From positions 13,252,733 to 13,316,732 of the forward strand of contig NW_004955438.1 in NCBI RefSeq assembly GCF_000276665.1: 64,000 nt of DNA, in the 5' to 3' direction. Numbering within the stretch: the stretch's first letter is position 1; each line of letters starts with the position of its first letter. Position numbers and translations under genes: made by a program. Under the pieces are notes generated by a model. That model was not told where the DNA came from. It made no database searches and saw only the letters and a list, made by a program, of their open reading frames with translations. Source of the DNA: Chinchilla lanigera. Lineage: Eukaryota > Chordata > Mammalia > Rodentia > Chinchillidae. This document shows positions 53,040 to 64,000 of this stretch, one piece after another.

Positions 53040-53262
53040 AAATCAGGCACAGTGGTGCGTGCCTGTAATCTCAGCAACTTGGGAGACCGAGGCAAGAGTA
53101 TCACAACTTTGAGGCCAACCTGCACAACTTAAGATCCTATCTCAAAATAAAATTTTAGAAAAGGAGAGGTGAGAGGCAGTCTGGGGATGTGGTCTCAGGG
53201 GTAGAGTGCTTGTCGAGCATGTGCCAGGTCCTGGATTCAATCCCCAGTACTATGGGGGTGGG
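53040..53262 (+). repeat. B4-type composite SINE
   Basis: A B1-like unit (aggcacagtggtgcgtgcct, then gaggccaacctgcacaactt) is joined to an ID-like unit (ctggggatgtggtctcag, then ggattcaatccccagtac). Confidence 0.8.
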
Positions 53263-53580
53263 GGGAAGGAGAGATTAGAAACAACCACCCAAGGATCCAG
53301 TCATAGGGTAAGAGTTAAATACATAATGGAATGGAGCACTATGCAGGAATTAAAAAAACCAAGGAAGATCTTTATGAATTGATATGAAGTTCATAGGTTC
53401 TGTTAAATTATAACCATATGTAACATTATGTGAAAATCATAATGTGTTGAAAACCCATACAGAATACTTGTATTTCTCAGGGAAAAAAGTAATATAATAA
53501 TAAAGGGATCAAGCTATCATCTATGTAACCTAGTCTTAGCACTATTAATTGGGAACAAGCAGATACTAGATTTCTTATAA

Positions 53581-54908
53581 TTTTTTTAAAAGTAGGAAAA
53601 TTTATTGGGAAAAGGAATGGGGAATAGGAATGGGAAATAGGAAAAGCTCCTGAGAGACAAGACGGGTCCCGAATGGGTTGTCAACAAGCCCACTTCTGAA
53701 AGGAAGTTTTACAGAGCAAAATCATGAGGTGGATACATCGTGGGTCAAAATTGTGATCAACCAGTAAGATTGTGAGTATAGGTTACTTAGGTAATATATT
53801 GATCCAATGGTAGCAAGGGCATATGGGTGACATCATTAACCTTGGTTAATAATCTATAGTCTTGGTCTTCTCTTTAGTTTTAGTTCTAGTTTTAGTCTTA
53901 GTGGTCTTAGTCTTAGTGGATGGGAGAGGATGGCCCACTCCTAATGAGATAATGGGAAATCTCCAAAGGGTGGTACCAATTATCCCAAGCCTGGGTTCAT
54001 TCCTTAGGGAAGTGTGCAAATCTAACCATTAAGACTTTACTCTTCTTCAGATGCACCTCCAGCCACAGTTTTGATGTGTTCTCATCTCCTGTACTGACTC
54101 CCTTGAGGGCCCAGCCCTGTCTGCCTACTATATTCCTACCTAACTTAGCTGTCTATAATATTCCCTCCTCTGAAGGGGTATCCCTAACTGATACAGGAAA
54201 GGGGGTATAGTTTCCATCTAGCTGCTTCAAGCTGAGAAGGGTCAGTGGAAACCACAGTTAGGGCCCTTCTCCAGACAGCTAACCTAATGGGCCTTAGAAG
54301 TCATGTGGCAGTTTAGCAATTATAAACTCCCTTTACAAGGTCTATCTAGTAGATCCTGGATAAAGGAGTCTGGCACATTTGTCGCTGGTTCCACCTGCAT
54401 GAACGCTTGGAGTTTGGTAGGCTCCAGGCAAGAATAAACAAATTTTCCAAGAAATTAAACATGTATAATCAAAATATGAGCACCAGAATGGAAAGGCAGG
54501 TTGGAGAAAGAGCCATGTCCAGACTGCTCTTAGATGGGATAGCAACTCTTGGCACTTAGAGCCCTCCACTAATGGAGGTTATCTGCAAGTCTGATACTTC
54601 TTGTCGTAAGTCCTTCTAGCTTCATCTGTAAGAAGACAGAGCATTTGGTGGTCTTGAAGGACAATTTTAGCTAAGGAATTTAAAGACTCTTGCTGAGCTT
54701 TTATAGATCCCACTGTAGTTTTTCTTTAATGTAGCACAGCAGTGGTCAGCTACTGCTATAGCTGGAAACCACCAGAAGGGGTCAGTGAATGGAGCCCCTT
54801 TTTATATCTAGCTTTTGTTACTACGGTTTTGTTTTCATACATCTTTTGGTTATAGTTTTCTGCTGAGTGTTTAAGGCCAAGTTAAAGTGAGACCTGTGTT
54901 GATCAAAA
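53581..54908 (-). mobile_element. Retrotransposed copy of an endogenous retrovirus mRNA (3' env, PPT, U3-R, poly(A))
   Basis: On the minus strand, from high to low coordinate, there is a degenerate env transmembrane region, a polypurine tract (54171-54161, agaggagggaa), an LTR U3 starting at 54160, a poly(A) signal AATAAA at 53606-53601, and about 14 nt later an A-run at 53587-53581. No U5 follows. The direct repeats CTAGATTTCTTATAA (53566-53580) and TTAGGTTTCTTATAA (54909-54923) flank it, identical over the last 10 bp with two transitions before that. A copy ending at a cleaved poly(A) site, with an A-tail and a long TSD, is the form made by L1 machinery from a spliced or genomic retroviral RNA, not by proviral integration. 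Confidence 0.72.
54300..54880 (-). pseudogene. Degenerate retroviral env (transmembrane subunit) fragment
   Basis: Minus-strand frames around 54712-54600 give a leucine-rich heptad segment resembling the coiled-coil region of gammaretrovirus-like transmembrane proteins. A further open stretch of 75 codons (54569-54342) follows after a stop, in the position of the rest of the ectodomain and tail. Stops and frame changes break it throughout and no fusion-competent protein can be made. The upstream surface subunit is absent because the copy is 5'-truncated. The family assignment is by pattern only. Confidence 0.55.
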
Positions 54909-55091
54909 TTAGGTTTCTTATAAGAAATACACAATTTCACCTATGGTATATTCCAGCCCCAAATGCTTAATTTCAATCTATCAAGTCTTCAAATCTATCT
55001 TCTCAATTATTAGAATTCAGCAGAGGTAAGAAAAAGCTAAAAGACTCTACAATGACACAACCAAGTAAGTATTCCTAGTTTGCATAAACCA

Positions 55092-55245
55092 GTTGGCCAG
55101 GCCTACTGCTGTATGCACCTGCAGTTCTCGTACTTAGGAAGCTTCGTACTTCGTGAGGCACGAAGATTGCTTGAATGCAGGAGTTTGTGAACAGTCTGGA
55201 CAATGCAGTGTGTCCCCCAAAAATCCTCCAAGAAACAAAACATGA
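55092..55245 (+). repeat. Diverged 7SL-derived SINE (B1/Alu-like monomer)
   Basis: 'agttggccaggcctactgct' and 'gattgcttgaatgcaggagt' resemble the left and middle parts of a 7SL-derived SINE. There is an extra small repeat (cttcgtactt / gcttcgtact) and an A-rich end. Confidence 0.55.
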
Positions 55246-55700
55246 AAAAGAAAAATAAATTGTAAACGCTAATTATATGACCATTTGTGAAGTCTGAATA
55301 TGGGTTTATGTGATAGATGGCCACAGTTTCTTGCAGTTCCCCTCAAAACATGAACACAGGTGGTCAGGTATTAGCAGGGAGGCTGTGACCTCAGGACTTG
55401 GTCTCAGGGGCCTTGCAGCCTCCACCTTTGCCCTCTTGACAATCTTAATAAGCTGCACTCAGACCACCAGGCTATGAAGAAGCTGATCTATGGTACTGGA
55501 GGATGAAAGGCCATGTGTAGAGAGTACAGAGATGGCCCAGCCAGCAGTCAGGTCTGAGAATAAAACCAGCTTGATCCTCTCACCCACCTAACTTGCTGCT
55601 TTAACACCATGTGGATAAGCCTGGGCTATGCCAGCAACCATGAGAAAATGAATTATTATTTTAACTACTAAATTTTAGTAGTTTGTTATACAACTACAAT

Positions 55701-55850
55701 TTTTTTTTTTTTCAGAGACATTTCTTGCTTTGTGGTTCAGGCTGACCTTGAAATCACTATGTAGCCTAGGATGGCCTTGAACTCATAGCGATCTTCCTGC
55801 CTCAGCCTCCCAAGTGCTAGAATTACAGGAGTGTGCCACCATGCCCGGCT
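55701..55850 (-). repeat. B1 SINE with internal duplication
   Basis: The minus strand starts agccgggcatggtggcacac and ends before a run of 13 T on the plus strand. The duplicated block is present. Confidence 0.88.
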
Positions 55851-56047
55851 CTATTTAGCTATAAATTTTGTAGATGGGGATTAAATGAAATTAAAATTTA
55901 CTAGCTGGGAAAGACAGATGTCATTAATTGAAAAAAACCTGATTACAAATAGTATGTACAAGACACTCTCATTTTGATAAACCATACAGGTACACAGTCA
56001 TACAGAAAATATCTAGTAGGATAAATACTATTAACATACATATATAT

Positions 56048-56330
56048 TCAGCTTATGACAATGTCATGTTCCAATAAGCCCATGGTAAGTTAAGAATATA
56101 AGTTGGAAATGCAATTAATATACCTAACATGACATCCTAGCACACAGTGCACTAACAGTCTCAGTGGTGATTGTGGAAATAACTGGGAGCTGCACCTCCT
56201 CTCACCACCCAGCATCAAGAAGACTGGACTTCATTTCACTAGTCTGAGAAAAGATCAAAATTCTAAATCTGAAGTACGACTTCTACTGAATGTGTTATTG
56301 CTCTCACACTATCTTAAAGGTGAAAAATGC
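56048..56330. mobile_element. Tigger-type MITE remnant
   Basis: 'ttcagcttatgacaatgtca', 'aataagcccatggtaagtta' and 'gaagtacgacttctactgaa' match a common Tigger-derived element with inverted ends about gacttacgat. It is diverged and partial. Confidence 0.5.
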
Positions 56331-56485
56331 TAAGTCAAACCAACTTCCATCATGGACTATTGTAATAAGGGAAACTCTGTGTAATGAAATTATGTTTTTA
56401 TTTTCTACATCTTTATATACACATATGGTACTTTTGCAGTAATAGAGTATTTTTTATACTATGTCACTCATTTTAAAAACAAAGT

Positions 56486-56580
56486 ATGGGGCCAGGGATA
56501 TAGCTTAGCAGCACAGTGCCTGCCCGGCAAGCACGAGGTCCTTAAGTTCAAGCCCCAGTACCAATAAAATAAAATAAAAT
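56486..56580 (+). repeat. ID SINE with 11-bp TSD
   Basis: 'ggccagggatatagcttagc' then 'gcctgcccggcaagcacgag' and a (TAAAA) tail. AAAAACAAAGT flanks it at 56475-56485 and 56581-56591. Confidence 0.9.
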
Positions 56581-58127
56581 AAAAACAAAGTCTGTAAGTG
56601 CTACGGAGTATCTAGCAAAGTATTTGGAAAAATGGCTCACTCTGCATTAGAATGCTGCAAACAATAAGTGAAGCAGAAAAATAATTTATAATCAAGTCCT
56701 GTTCTAAATTTCTGAAAAGGTTTCTTCTTTTAAGTTGAAAACAACTGCCATGCACATGTACAAAGAGAAATTGTGTCAAGTAAGTCTATGTGGGCAGAAG
56801 GGCATGTTTTCTACAGCACTGCCACTTGTTACCAAATGAATATGCTGTCTGGGCCACAATGAATTCTTGAGCTGGCACAGATGGGTTTTCCTGTTTTGTT
56901 CTGTACTTGCTTATCTTATGGACCACTGATAAAGAGTGAAAAAAGTCAGTAACATACAGCAAATATATGCAAGAGGTAAAATGAAGGCCAAATGGTTCTA
57001 TTCATTGAAACCAGGTATTAACATTAATAGGGACAGGACAGGAAAGATGTTTCCTATATATAGACATACAGATGGAACTAGGATTTCACAATGAGCCTGA
57101 AGTGTAACTCCACGGCTGGAAAAGAGAATGCAAATGCAGGTATCATTAAATGAAAATGTAACTTCCCAAATGAGATCATTTAATACAATTGGCAAATTTA
57201 TATGAAAAATTTGTTTGTACTGCTACTAATAAAAGAATGGAGGGAGCAATATTTGGCCAATAAAAATCAGACTTTGGAATGAGTCAGACCCAAGTCTCAA
57301 TCTTGATTTACAAGGTTATGCAAGATTTGTAACTTCAGGACGTGCAGCCTCCAGATGAGAGGGTCCTGCGGTACTACAAGGGTCACAGATCCTACGGTTA
57401 ACTCAGCAGAAGGATGGGCATACTACAGGCACTCAAGAACAGTTCATGCTTCCAGAGCAGGATGTGAAACTCCAGCTTATCTGAGTCTCACTACAATATT
57501 AGGAGAGAATTATAATACAGACATACAAATTAACAAGGAACATGAAATATTCAACGATGGCAAAGCATAATACTAGAAGCACTGCCATTTACTTCGTGAA
57601 GGAACAGAAAATTGTGCAACTTCTCTACAAAACTGTCTGGCAACGTATGTTGAGGACTTTCCTAAAGATCACAAACAACAGTCCAACCAGGAAAGGAACA
57701 GATTGAGAAAGTGGCTATGTGGGAAAAGGGAGTTGACTGATCAGTGGCTGCTCCCTTTGTTTACGGGCTTTCCGACTGGAAGTGAAGTCATTGTGTTCCT
57801 TTCTATTTTTACCATTATTGGTTTCCATAACTGTCCCCTTGTCAGCCCAAACCTGTACATTCCTGAGAATTCCTAAAGTAGAAATCATGGCCCACTTCAC
57901 CATTCAGCTCCTTGCAATGGAGTAATGATAACTGTTTCTTACGATTAACAATGGAGTGTGGAATAGAAGCACAGAGCTTCTCCATCTTGGACAGTCTCAA
58001 ACCCAGACAATGTACAGTGTTCAAGGAAAGAGAAGAACAATAATTAAAACATTTCATTTCTTCTAAAGCTGAAGTATGTTGCCCTTTGAGAGAGTTACAA
58101 CTCAAGACCCGAGAAAAAATGTTCTCA

Positions 58128-58472
<345 letters not shown>

Positions 58473-58730
58473 TCAAAAGAAAACATATCCTTCAGACTGT
58501 TTCATATGGTTCTTTCATAAAGTTCTTCAACTTCACACCACATGTATTTCTAAGTCTAGCACTCAGTATTGACATATGTAGCAATATTATGCTTTTACTC
58601 TTTAAATTTTATTCTCTCCTCAATATTTTTAGCTGTAGAAAACTAGCTGTTATTATGGTCAGCTAGCCACAATCTAATTCTGGAACAACTAGGACATTTT
58701 AGACATCAGATAAAACTCCCCCACCCCCCC

Positions 58731-58752
58731 TCTATATATATGTATATATATC
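58731..58752. repeat. Short (TA)n tract
   Basis: Alternating ta/tg after a C-run, about 22 bp. Confidence 0.7.
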
Positions 58753-59324
58753 CTATTAATGCAAAAAATGAAGACAGTTATTAATAAGAATCTCATACAC
58801 ATGTATAAGTCAAGTACCTCAACTATTTCTCCATACTTACCAAAAAAAAGGAAAAAAGCCTAAAGCAACATAAGCTAACATTATATAAAGGAAATCTTTG
58901 GTCTTAATAAACATTAAAAGATCCTAAATTGCAAGCAATATACAGAAGCTCCTTTATGTCTCTGGGCAGCAATTCATGGCTGACTGGGTGAAGCTCAGCA
59001 CACTTTTCATAAGTGAGGGCTCTGTTGGGCACATTCCTGTACGTGGTGCCAATCCCCCAGGTGGAAGGATTAGAGCCTTGCGGGCACCACGCCTCACTGG
59101 GCAGAGCAGGTTTCTGTATTTATTTTCCCTGAGGAAAGGGGCAGGGCAGGAAGATGTGGAAGGAAAAGGGAGGAGGAAGGGCAGGCTCACCATACTAAAT
59201 ACTGTGGGAGGGAAGAGATAAGTCCCTAATTTATATCCACAAGGTATAAATTCTCTAGTTAATCCTTTGAAAAATGCCTCTTAAAATGGCTAAGCAAACT
59301 TCCACTTTGGAAATGAGCTGCTTT

Positions 59325-59417
59325 AAGGTCTTGGGGGAGCTCATTGGTAGAACACTTGCTTGGTATGCATGAGGCCCTGAGTTCAATTCCAACACCAAAA
59401 AAAAAAAAAAAAAAAGT
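59325..59417 (+). repeat. ID-like SINE (possibly the ID half of a B4)
   Basis: 'gggggagctcattggtagaa', then 'ttgcttggtatgcatgaggc' and 'gagttcaattccaacacc', then an A-tail. Confidence 0.75.
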
Positions 59418-59664
59418 TGAATGTTTTAATCAGACCAGTCTTGAGTGTTCTGTTTTGAGCCAGACCACTCCATCCACAGCCTGTATTCATACCTCTACAG
59501 TATTCGGCATGTAATTCTATTATAATGCACCCATCAGAGTAAGAGCTTTATGGGAAGGGCTCTTATACTCTGTATGTTATTCAGTTCAGTACTGTGGGAA
59601 CTGAACTGTACCAACGCATGATAGGCCACAGATCAGTGCTAGCTTGTACTAAGCCCAAGGAGGA

Positions 59665-59875
59665 GAGCCCGCACTTGTTAAGGACTTGCCTCTGCCAGAC
59701 TCTTTACACATACCGATTCACTTACTCTCACCACAGTCAGCAAAGTTAGCAGGTTTAGCAATTCTAATTCACAGATGAGGGAACAGGTTCAGAATTGAGA
59801 AGGAATTGGCGAAAAGATTGGGGCAAAAGGCAGAACTGATGTGAAAACAAGAAGTGTGACTCCAGGGACCACACT
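59665..59875 (+). repeat. MIR SINE
   Basis: 'gttaaggacttgcctctgcc', 'ctaattcacagatgaggga' and a terminal 'agaagtgtgactccaggga' follow MIR order. Confidence 0.75.
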
Positions 59876-60469
59876 GCTAACCACAGTAAAATTAATTAAA
59901 TAAAAAGGACTGCAGTAAATATACTGAACATGTTCTGGAACAGAGAAAAAGTTCACAAGTGTTTGTATCTTAGCTCACTGTAAATATGTATAATAATTGT
60001 AGTGAGACCTCAGAAAGTCATGCAGCAGTGAACAGAAAAGGAAACAATAACTTTCAGAACCTAATACATCAATTTAAAATATAACAACAAAAACAATGTA
60101 TCTGTCTACAACAAGGAAATGAAGCTAGACAATATTCCAATAAGGCATATGTATCTTCCACCAAAGAAAGCTCCTCTAGAAATGGGGGAGAAAGGAAAGT
60201 CCTCTACAGTCAGCCTTGAGCATTTGTGTTCCTTACACATGCAAGGGACCGACTCTAAACTTCTCTTCTGCCAGATTCCAATTTCCAGAATGTGGTGGTA
60301 CTTAGAAGAATGGAATCTATCCATCCTTTCAAATGTAGAAATTCTTGCTATGACGTCATTGAAACATGGCTGTTCAGCTTCCTCCCAGCACTGCCCTTTT
60401 TTATGTTTCTGCACAAGTGCTGGCCATGTGACAGACCTCTGGATGTTAGCACCTAACAGTGCAATACTC

Positions 60470-60625
60470 CTCAGGTATTTCAGAAATACATTAACTCATT
60501 CAGTTCTTGAAACACCCTTATGAGGAATGGGACAATCATCTCCATTTTACAAATGAAAATACGGAAGTGCGGAAAGGTTAGCTTGCTGCCCAAGATCCTA
60601 TCTGCCTTTCAGCTGAACCCTGGGC
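60470..60625 (+). repeat. MIR SINE
   Basis: 'ttaactcattcagttcttga', 'catctccattttacaaatga' and 'agcttgctgcccaagatcc' follow MIR order. Confidence 0.8.
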
Positions 60626-62963
60626 ACATACTCTTAGCTGTGCCCCTGCTGCCTCCCTTAAGTGAATGACCTACCAGTAAAGAAAGAAGAAGCTGGGCAC
60701 AAAGAGAAGTCACCGAACAAATGAGGTGTTCGGCAGTGAAAGGACCCACTGCCACAACTTCTAAGTCAAAGGTTTTGCAAAATAATCCATTTGATTGGTG
60801 AGGGTCTCTGAAATGATAGAAAATGTTCCTTATATTGAGTGGAAACATCTGTTTGAAATCTTTACCATTGGTCCTTCTATACTCTCGGGACTTAATACTA
60901 CTCTTCTATAAGATCATTTTAAAAAAATATTTAAAAAATGAACACACGCCTTTCAGTTCTTACTCCTTAAGCCAATCTTAAACTAATGTGATTTAGAGAC
61001 CTCTGACCATGAGCAGGCTTGCTGATGTGCTCTGTGTGCTAGTAAAATTTTTCTTTGATTTCTTCCCTGTTTCTTTGAAAAATGTTTTATTTTACTTCAA
61101 ATAATCATAAGGCAGGACTAGATATTAATGTGCATCAGTCAAATAATACAAAAGCATTCTTACTGCTGTGTAACACTCTACAAGGTCAGATAATAGACAC
61201 TCATTCTCCTTGCCACATGATGACGTCTAGAAGTTCGTCGATAATGTAAATTAATAATCATATATGCTGCCAATACAATTATATTCATCTATCTGAAAAT
61301 GTCAGGGGAAAAACTGACGAAGCTTACAACTCTTCAGTTTTTGCTTTTATACTTGCCATGACTAACACTAAAGCCGACAGTACTTCTGTCACATTTTAAC
61401 TGTGAGTAAATGTGTATGTCAATAAAATTCAAGAAGTATCTTGCAACATTCCAAACAACAAATATTTCAGACAAGGATCTTACTTAAGGGTAGGCTGCAT
61501 AACTAAACACAATTGCCTCCAAACAGCCTTATTTTTGAAGCACTCACAAGGCTGCTTATCAGACTGCCCAGGCAGAGAGAAACACATTCATTATTGGCCA
61601 GACCTTGAAGAAAAGATCTCACCTAGTTAAGCTGGTTTACAGCTTGAAGGTGGTTTACATGGAAAAAGTGAAGTAGTTCCGTTAAAGAGAGCCATCCACT
61701 CAGAACTGCCTACCTGATTTTTACTTTTAAGAAAGGCCACCGAAACTGGAATTGATGGTGCTATTATTTTCTTTCCATATGCATCTAGATGACTGCTTCA
61801 AAATGCAAACAACTCCTGACTTTTGCTCTTTATGTGAGTGCTGATGTTAAAGTCATTCTACTTTGAAAATATCTTTTGGAAATTGCAAAGCTACTGATGG
61901 TGAAAATTCCTTTGGTTAAAAAAAAAAAAAAAGGTAACAGGACTTCCTGCTTGAATGGAACCCCTAAGACAGATGCTTGGCAGCACATCTGGAATTGCGG
62001 CTTAGGTGAAGAGGTCAGCTTCATGCCTTAGCATGAGTCTTATTTTTGTACCAACATGCCATGGCATCAAATGCTCTCCTAGTAACCTTCACAGAAGTCT
62101 TGTCTTGCTGTGAATCTTATTAATTTCATCAGAGCCCAGGCCTTTTTAAGATAACCTGTCCAGATTAAAAGAAGACATGAAGTTCACTAGTTTTCTCAGG
62201 ATTAGTCTTGCAGAGCTTGACTGACCTTGAGGTAGGAGTATTCCTTACTTTGAGATTGAAGGAAAGTACATTTTAAGAACAAATGATAGGAAGAATTACT
62301 TCCTTACTTAGCTTAGTAGACATCTGTGACCAAATAAATGAGATGTATCTTTCAACTCAAGGCCCTACAGACAAGATACCATGTTGCATACTGCCAAAAG
62401 CCCGTATGCTCTTTTAGCCAAGCAGCTATTTCAGAAGAGATAATTATTTAAGAAAACTATATAAATTTCCCCAAACACTGCAGATATCTTACGGTTACTC
62501 CTGTTCAAACTGAAGTGTGGTTTTATAATTCTATTAAACCTGATGCAGACAGCACACTGTTGATAAATCATGTTAATAATGACTTCAGTGGCTTGGTATG
62601 AACCGAAGTGTCATGAAAACATGTTTGGTTTCTTAGAATAGGTCACTTCTCAACTTCTCAGCTTGCTTTTCCAAATGTGGGATTCTTACTCTACTTGCCA
62701 CTATTATCATTAACAAAGTTTTAGTGGTTGTTGCCATAAAAAGGAAAAGTTAAAATTTACGTTTTAAACGAGACACGTTGCCACATCATCAAAAAACACT
62801 GCACAATTTAAACTTCTTTTTAATGCCAAGCAAAAACTGCCTTGCGTTGTAATTTACTTGGGGCATAACTAAACTTATTTTTTCATTTTATTTGTAAAAT
62901 TTAAATTTATTAAATTGTCAGGAACTAGCCTTTAATTCTTTCATTAAAGTGGTAATGAGGTCA

Positions 62964-63133
62964 CCAGGCATTGTGGCGCACGCCTGTAATCCCAGCACTC
63001 CGGAGGCTGAGGCAGGAGGATCCTTGTGAGTTCGAGACCAGCCCAGGCTACAAAGTGAGCTCAAGGCCAGCCTGAACTGCATAGCAACAACCTGTCTCAA
63101 AAAGACAAAAAATAAATAAATAAATAAATAAAA
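62964..63133 (+). repeat. B1 SINE with 14-bp TSD
   Basis: B1 with the internal duplication and a (TAAA) tail. TGGTAATGAGGTCA flanks it at 62950-62963 and 63134-63147, with no mismatch. It looks like a recent insertion. Confidence 0.95.
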
Positions 63134-64000
63134 TGGTAATGAGGTCAAATTGTTTAAAAAAAGTGCACATTATCTGTAAAAGCAACAAATTTAGAATGCA
63201 ATAGAATTAAATTCACATAAAACTTTGTAAGTATATATGTTTACATGCATTATTCTGGAGTAAGAAGTCATAAACCACCAAATTAAGAAGCGCTGTTCAG
63301 AAGGCCTCTGATTTACATACTTCCTCAGATGCGGTGTGCTCACTGGGATCTGAATAGCACAATCACCTTGGGACTACTGTGTGCTGTCACTCGAACTCTT
63401 ATTAATGCTACTTAAAAGTACACACATCATTTTTATTGCTTGCTAGCCATGACACACTCTGGATTCTCATCAAACTGATGACATAAATTACTGTTCTTAA
63501 GCTGCTGCTTTTAAGAAAAAAACAGCAGAAATTCTCCTAAGTGACTTCTACTTAGCCAGCTCCGAAGACCAATACTCCCCTTTCCCTCCGTAAACACCTC
63601 AGCGGCACCCTGACCCCCTGTGAGTAGTTCCCTCTCAGGTCTGTACCAGTCTCTGTTACCTTGCCAGGTCTATGCTTCTTGTGTAAGTTATTCTCATTAT
63701 ATAATTAAGCCATTGAAATGCGAAAGAAATGAGAAAATGGGGCTGAATGCTTTGAAAGGATTAGATAAAAGCAAGACATTTAAAATAAAAGGAACTGCTG
63801 AAAAATTAGGTATGGGTGAAATAACTATAAAAAGTTAGGGAAAAAATTATGAGAATCTAAAAGGATTTTGTACTCAGATGATTTCACATGTGTCTAGTTC
63901 TCACTCTTTAAAGAATCTGAAACTGTTCATTTTAGTGGGTGTATTACACGTGTGGTTTATGCAAAATAAAAATGCTTATGAACCTATTAGCAAAGTCATG

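Larger units (their letters stand above)
51740..53520 (+). repeat. Old L1 (L1M-type), sense strand
   Basis: Diverged ORF2 and 3' phrases on the plus strand: 'ccatcccaacaaaaacactc', 'ttgatgcatgagtcaacac', 'caatcaaagttcccaatac', 'gacagcggtggcaggag'. A GAAA tract (52560-52757) and a B4 SINE (53040-53262) interrupt it. Confidence 0.7.

Noticed and set aside
60119..60523. 134-codon plus-strand frame and its minus-strand partner
   Set aside because: Frames are open on both strands with no motif; they end within intronic MIR-bearing sequence.

Overview
The window is mammalian nuclear DNA, all of it inside one protein-coding gene. Five short exons on the minus strand read in order as the N-terminal protein kinase domain of RPS6KA5 (MSK1, mitogen- and stress-activated kinase 1). 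Everything else is intron. The exons lie at 58375-58157, 29832-29717, 26244-26137, 5494-5411 and 2880-2777. They join in compatible phases with consensus AG and GT splice sites and carry the ATP-binding lysine, the YRD catalytic loop, the DFG motif and the T-loop. The start codon, the glycine-rich-loop exon, the AGC C-tail, the second kinase domain, the promoter and the 3' UTR are outside the window.

The repeats point to a rodent. There are many B1 SINEs with the internal duplication of about 29 bp, many tRNA-like ID SINEs, and ID/B1 composites of B4 type. I saw no B2 element, which argues against mouse, rat or hamster. A castorimorph such as beaver is my best guess, but the sequence alone does not settle the species.

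Layout. 1-2776 (intron after the last exon): a solo LTR with a target-site duplication (TSD), an old L1, ID and B1. 2881-5410: B1, ID and an A-tailed segment of unknown origin. 5495-26136: a plus-strand L1M; a rearranged minus-strand L1 with ORF1 and ORF2 remnants, a nested second L1 and a tandem duplication; L2, MIR, ID and B1; an LTR; and a nearly complete Tigger7-like DNA transposon. 26245-29716: a Tigger-type non-autonomous element and otherwise little. 29833-58156: old L1s, three nested LTR/SINE/DNA-transposon clusters, a long GAAA tract and a retrotransposed copy of an endogenous retrovirus transcript. 58376-64000: MIRs, an ID-like SINE and a B1.

I found no second functional gene, RNA gene, CRISPR array or operon-like system. 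The most interesting items are structural: an A-tailed, TSD-flanked 3' copy of a retroviral mRNA (53581-54908); an insertion consisting only of poly(A) between direct repeats (18842-18895); an L1 whose 3' UTR holds diverged tandem units; and a 132-bp duplication that straddles an L1-into-L1 junction.
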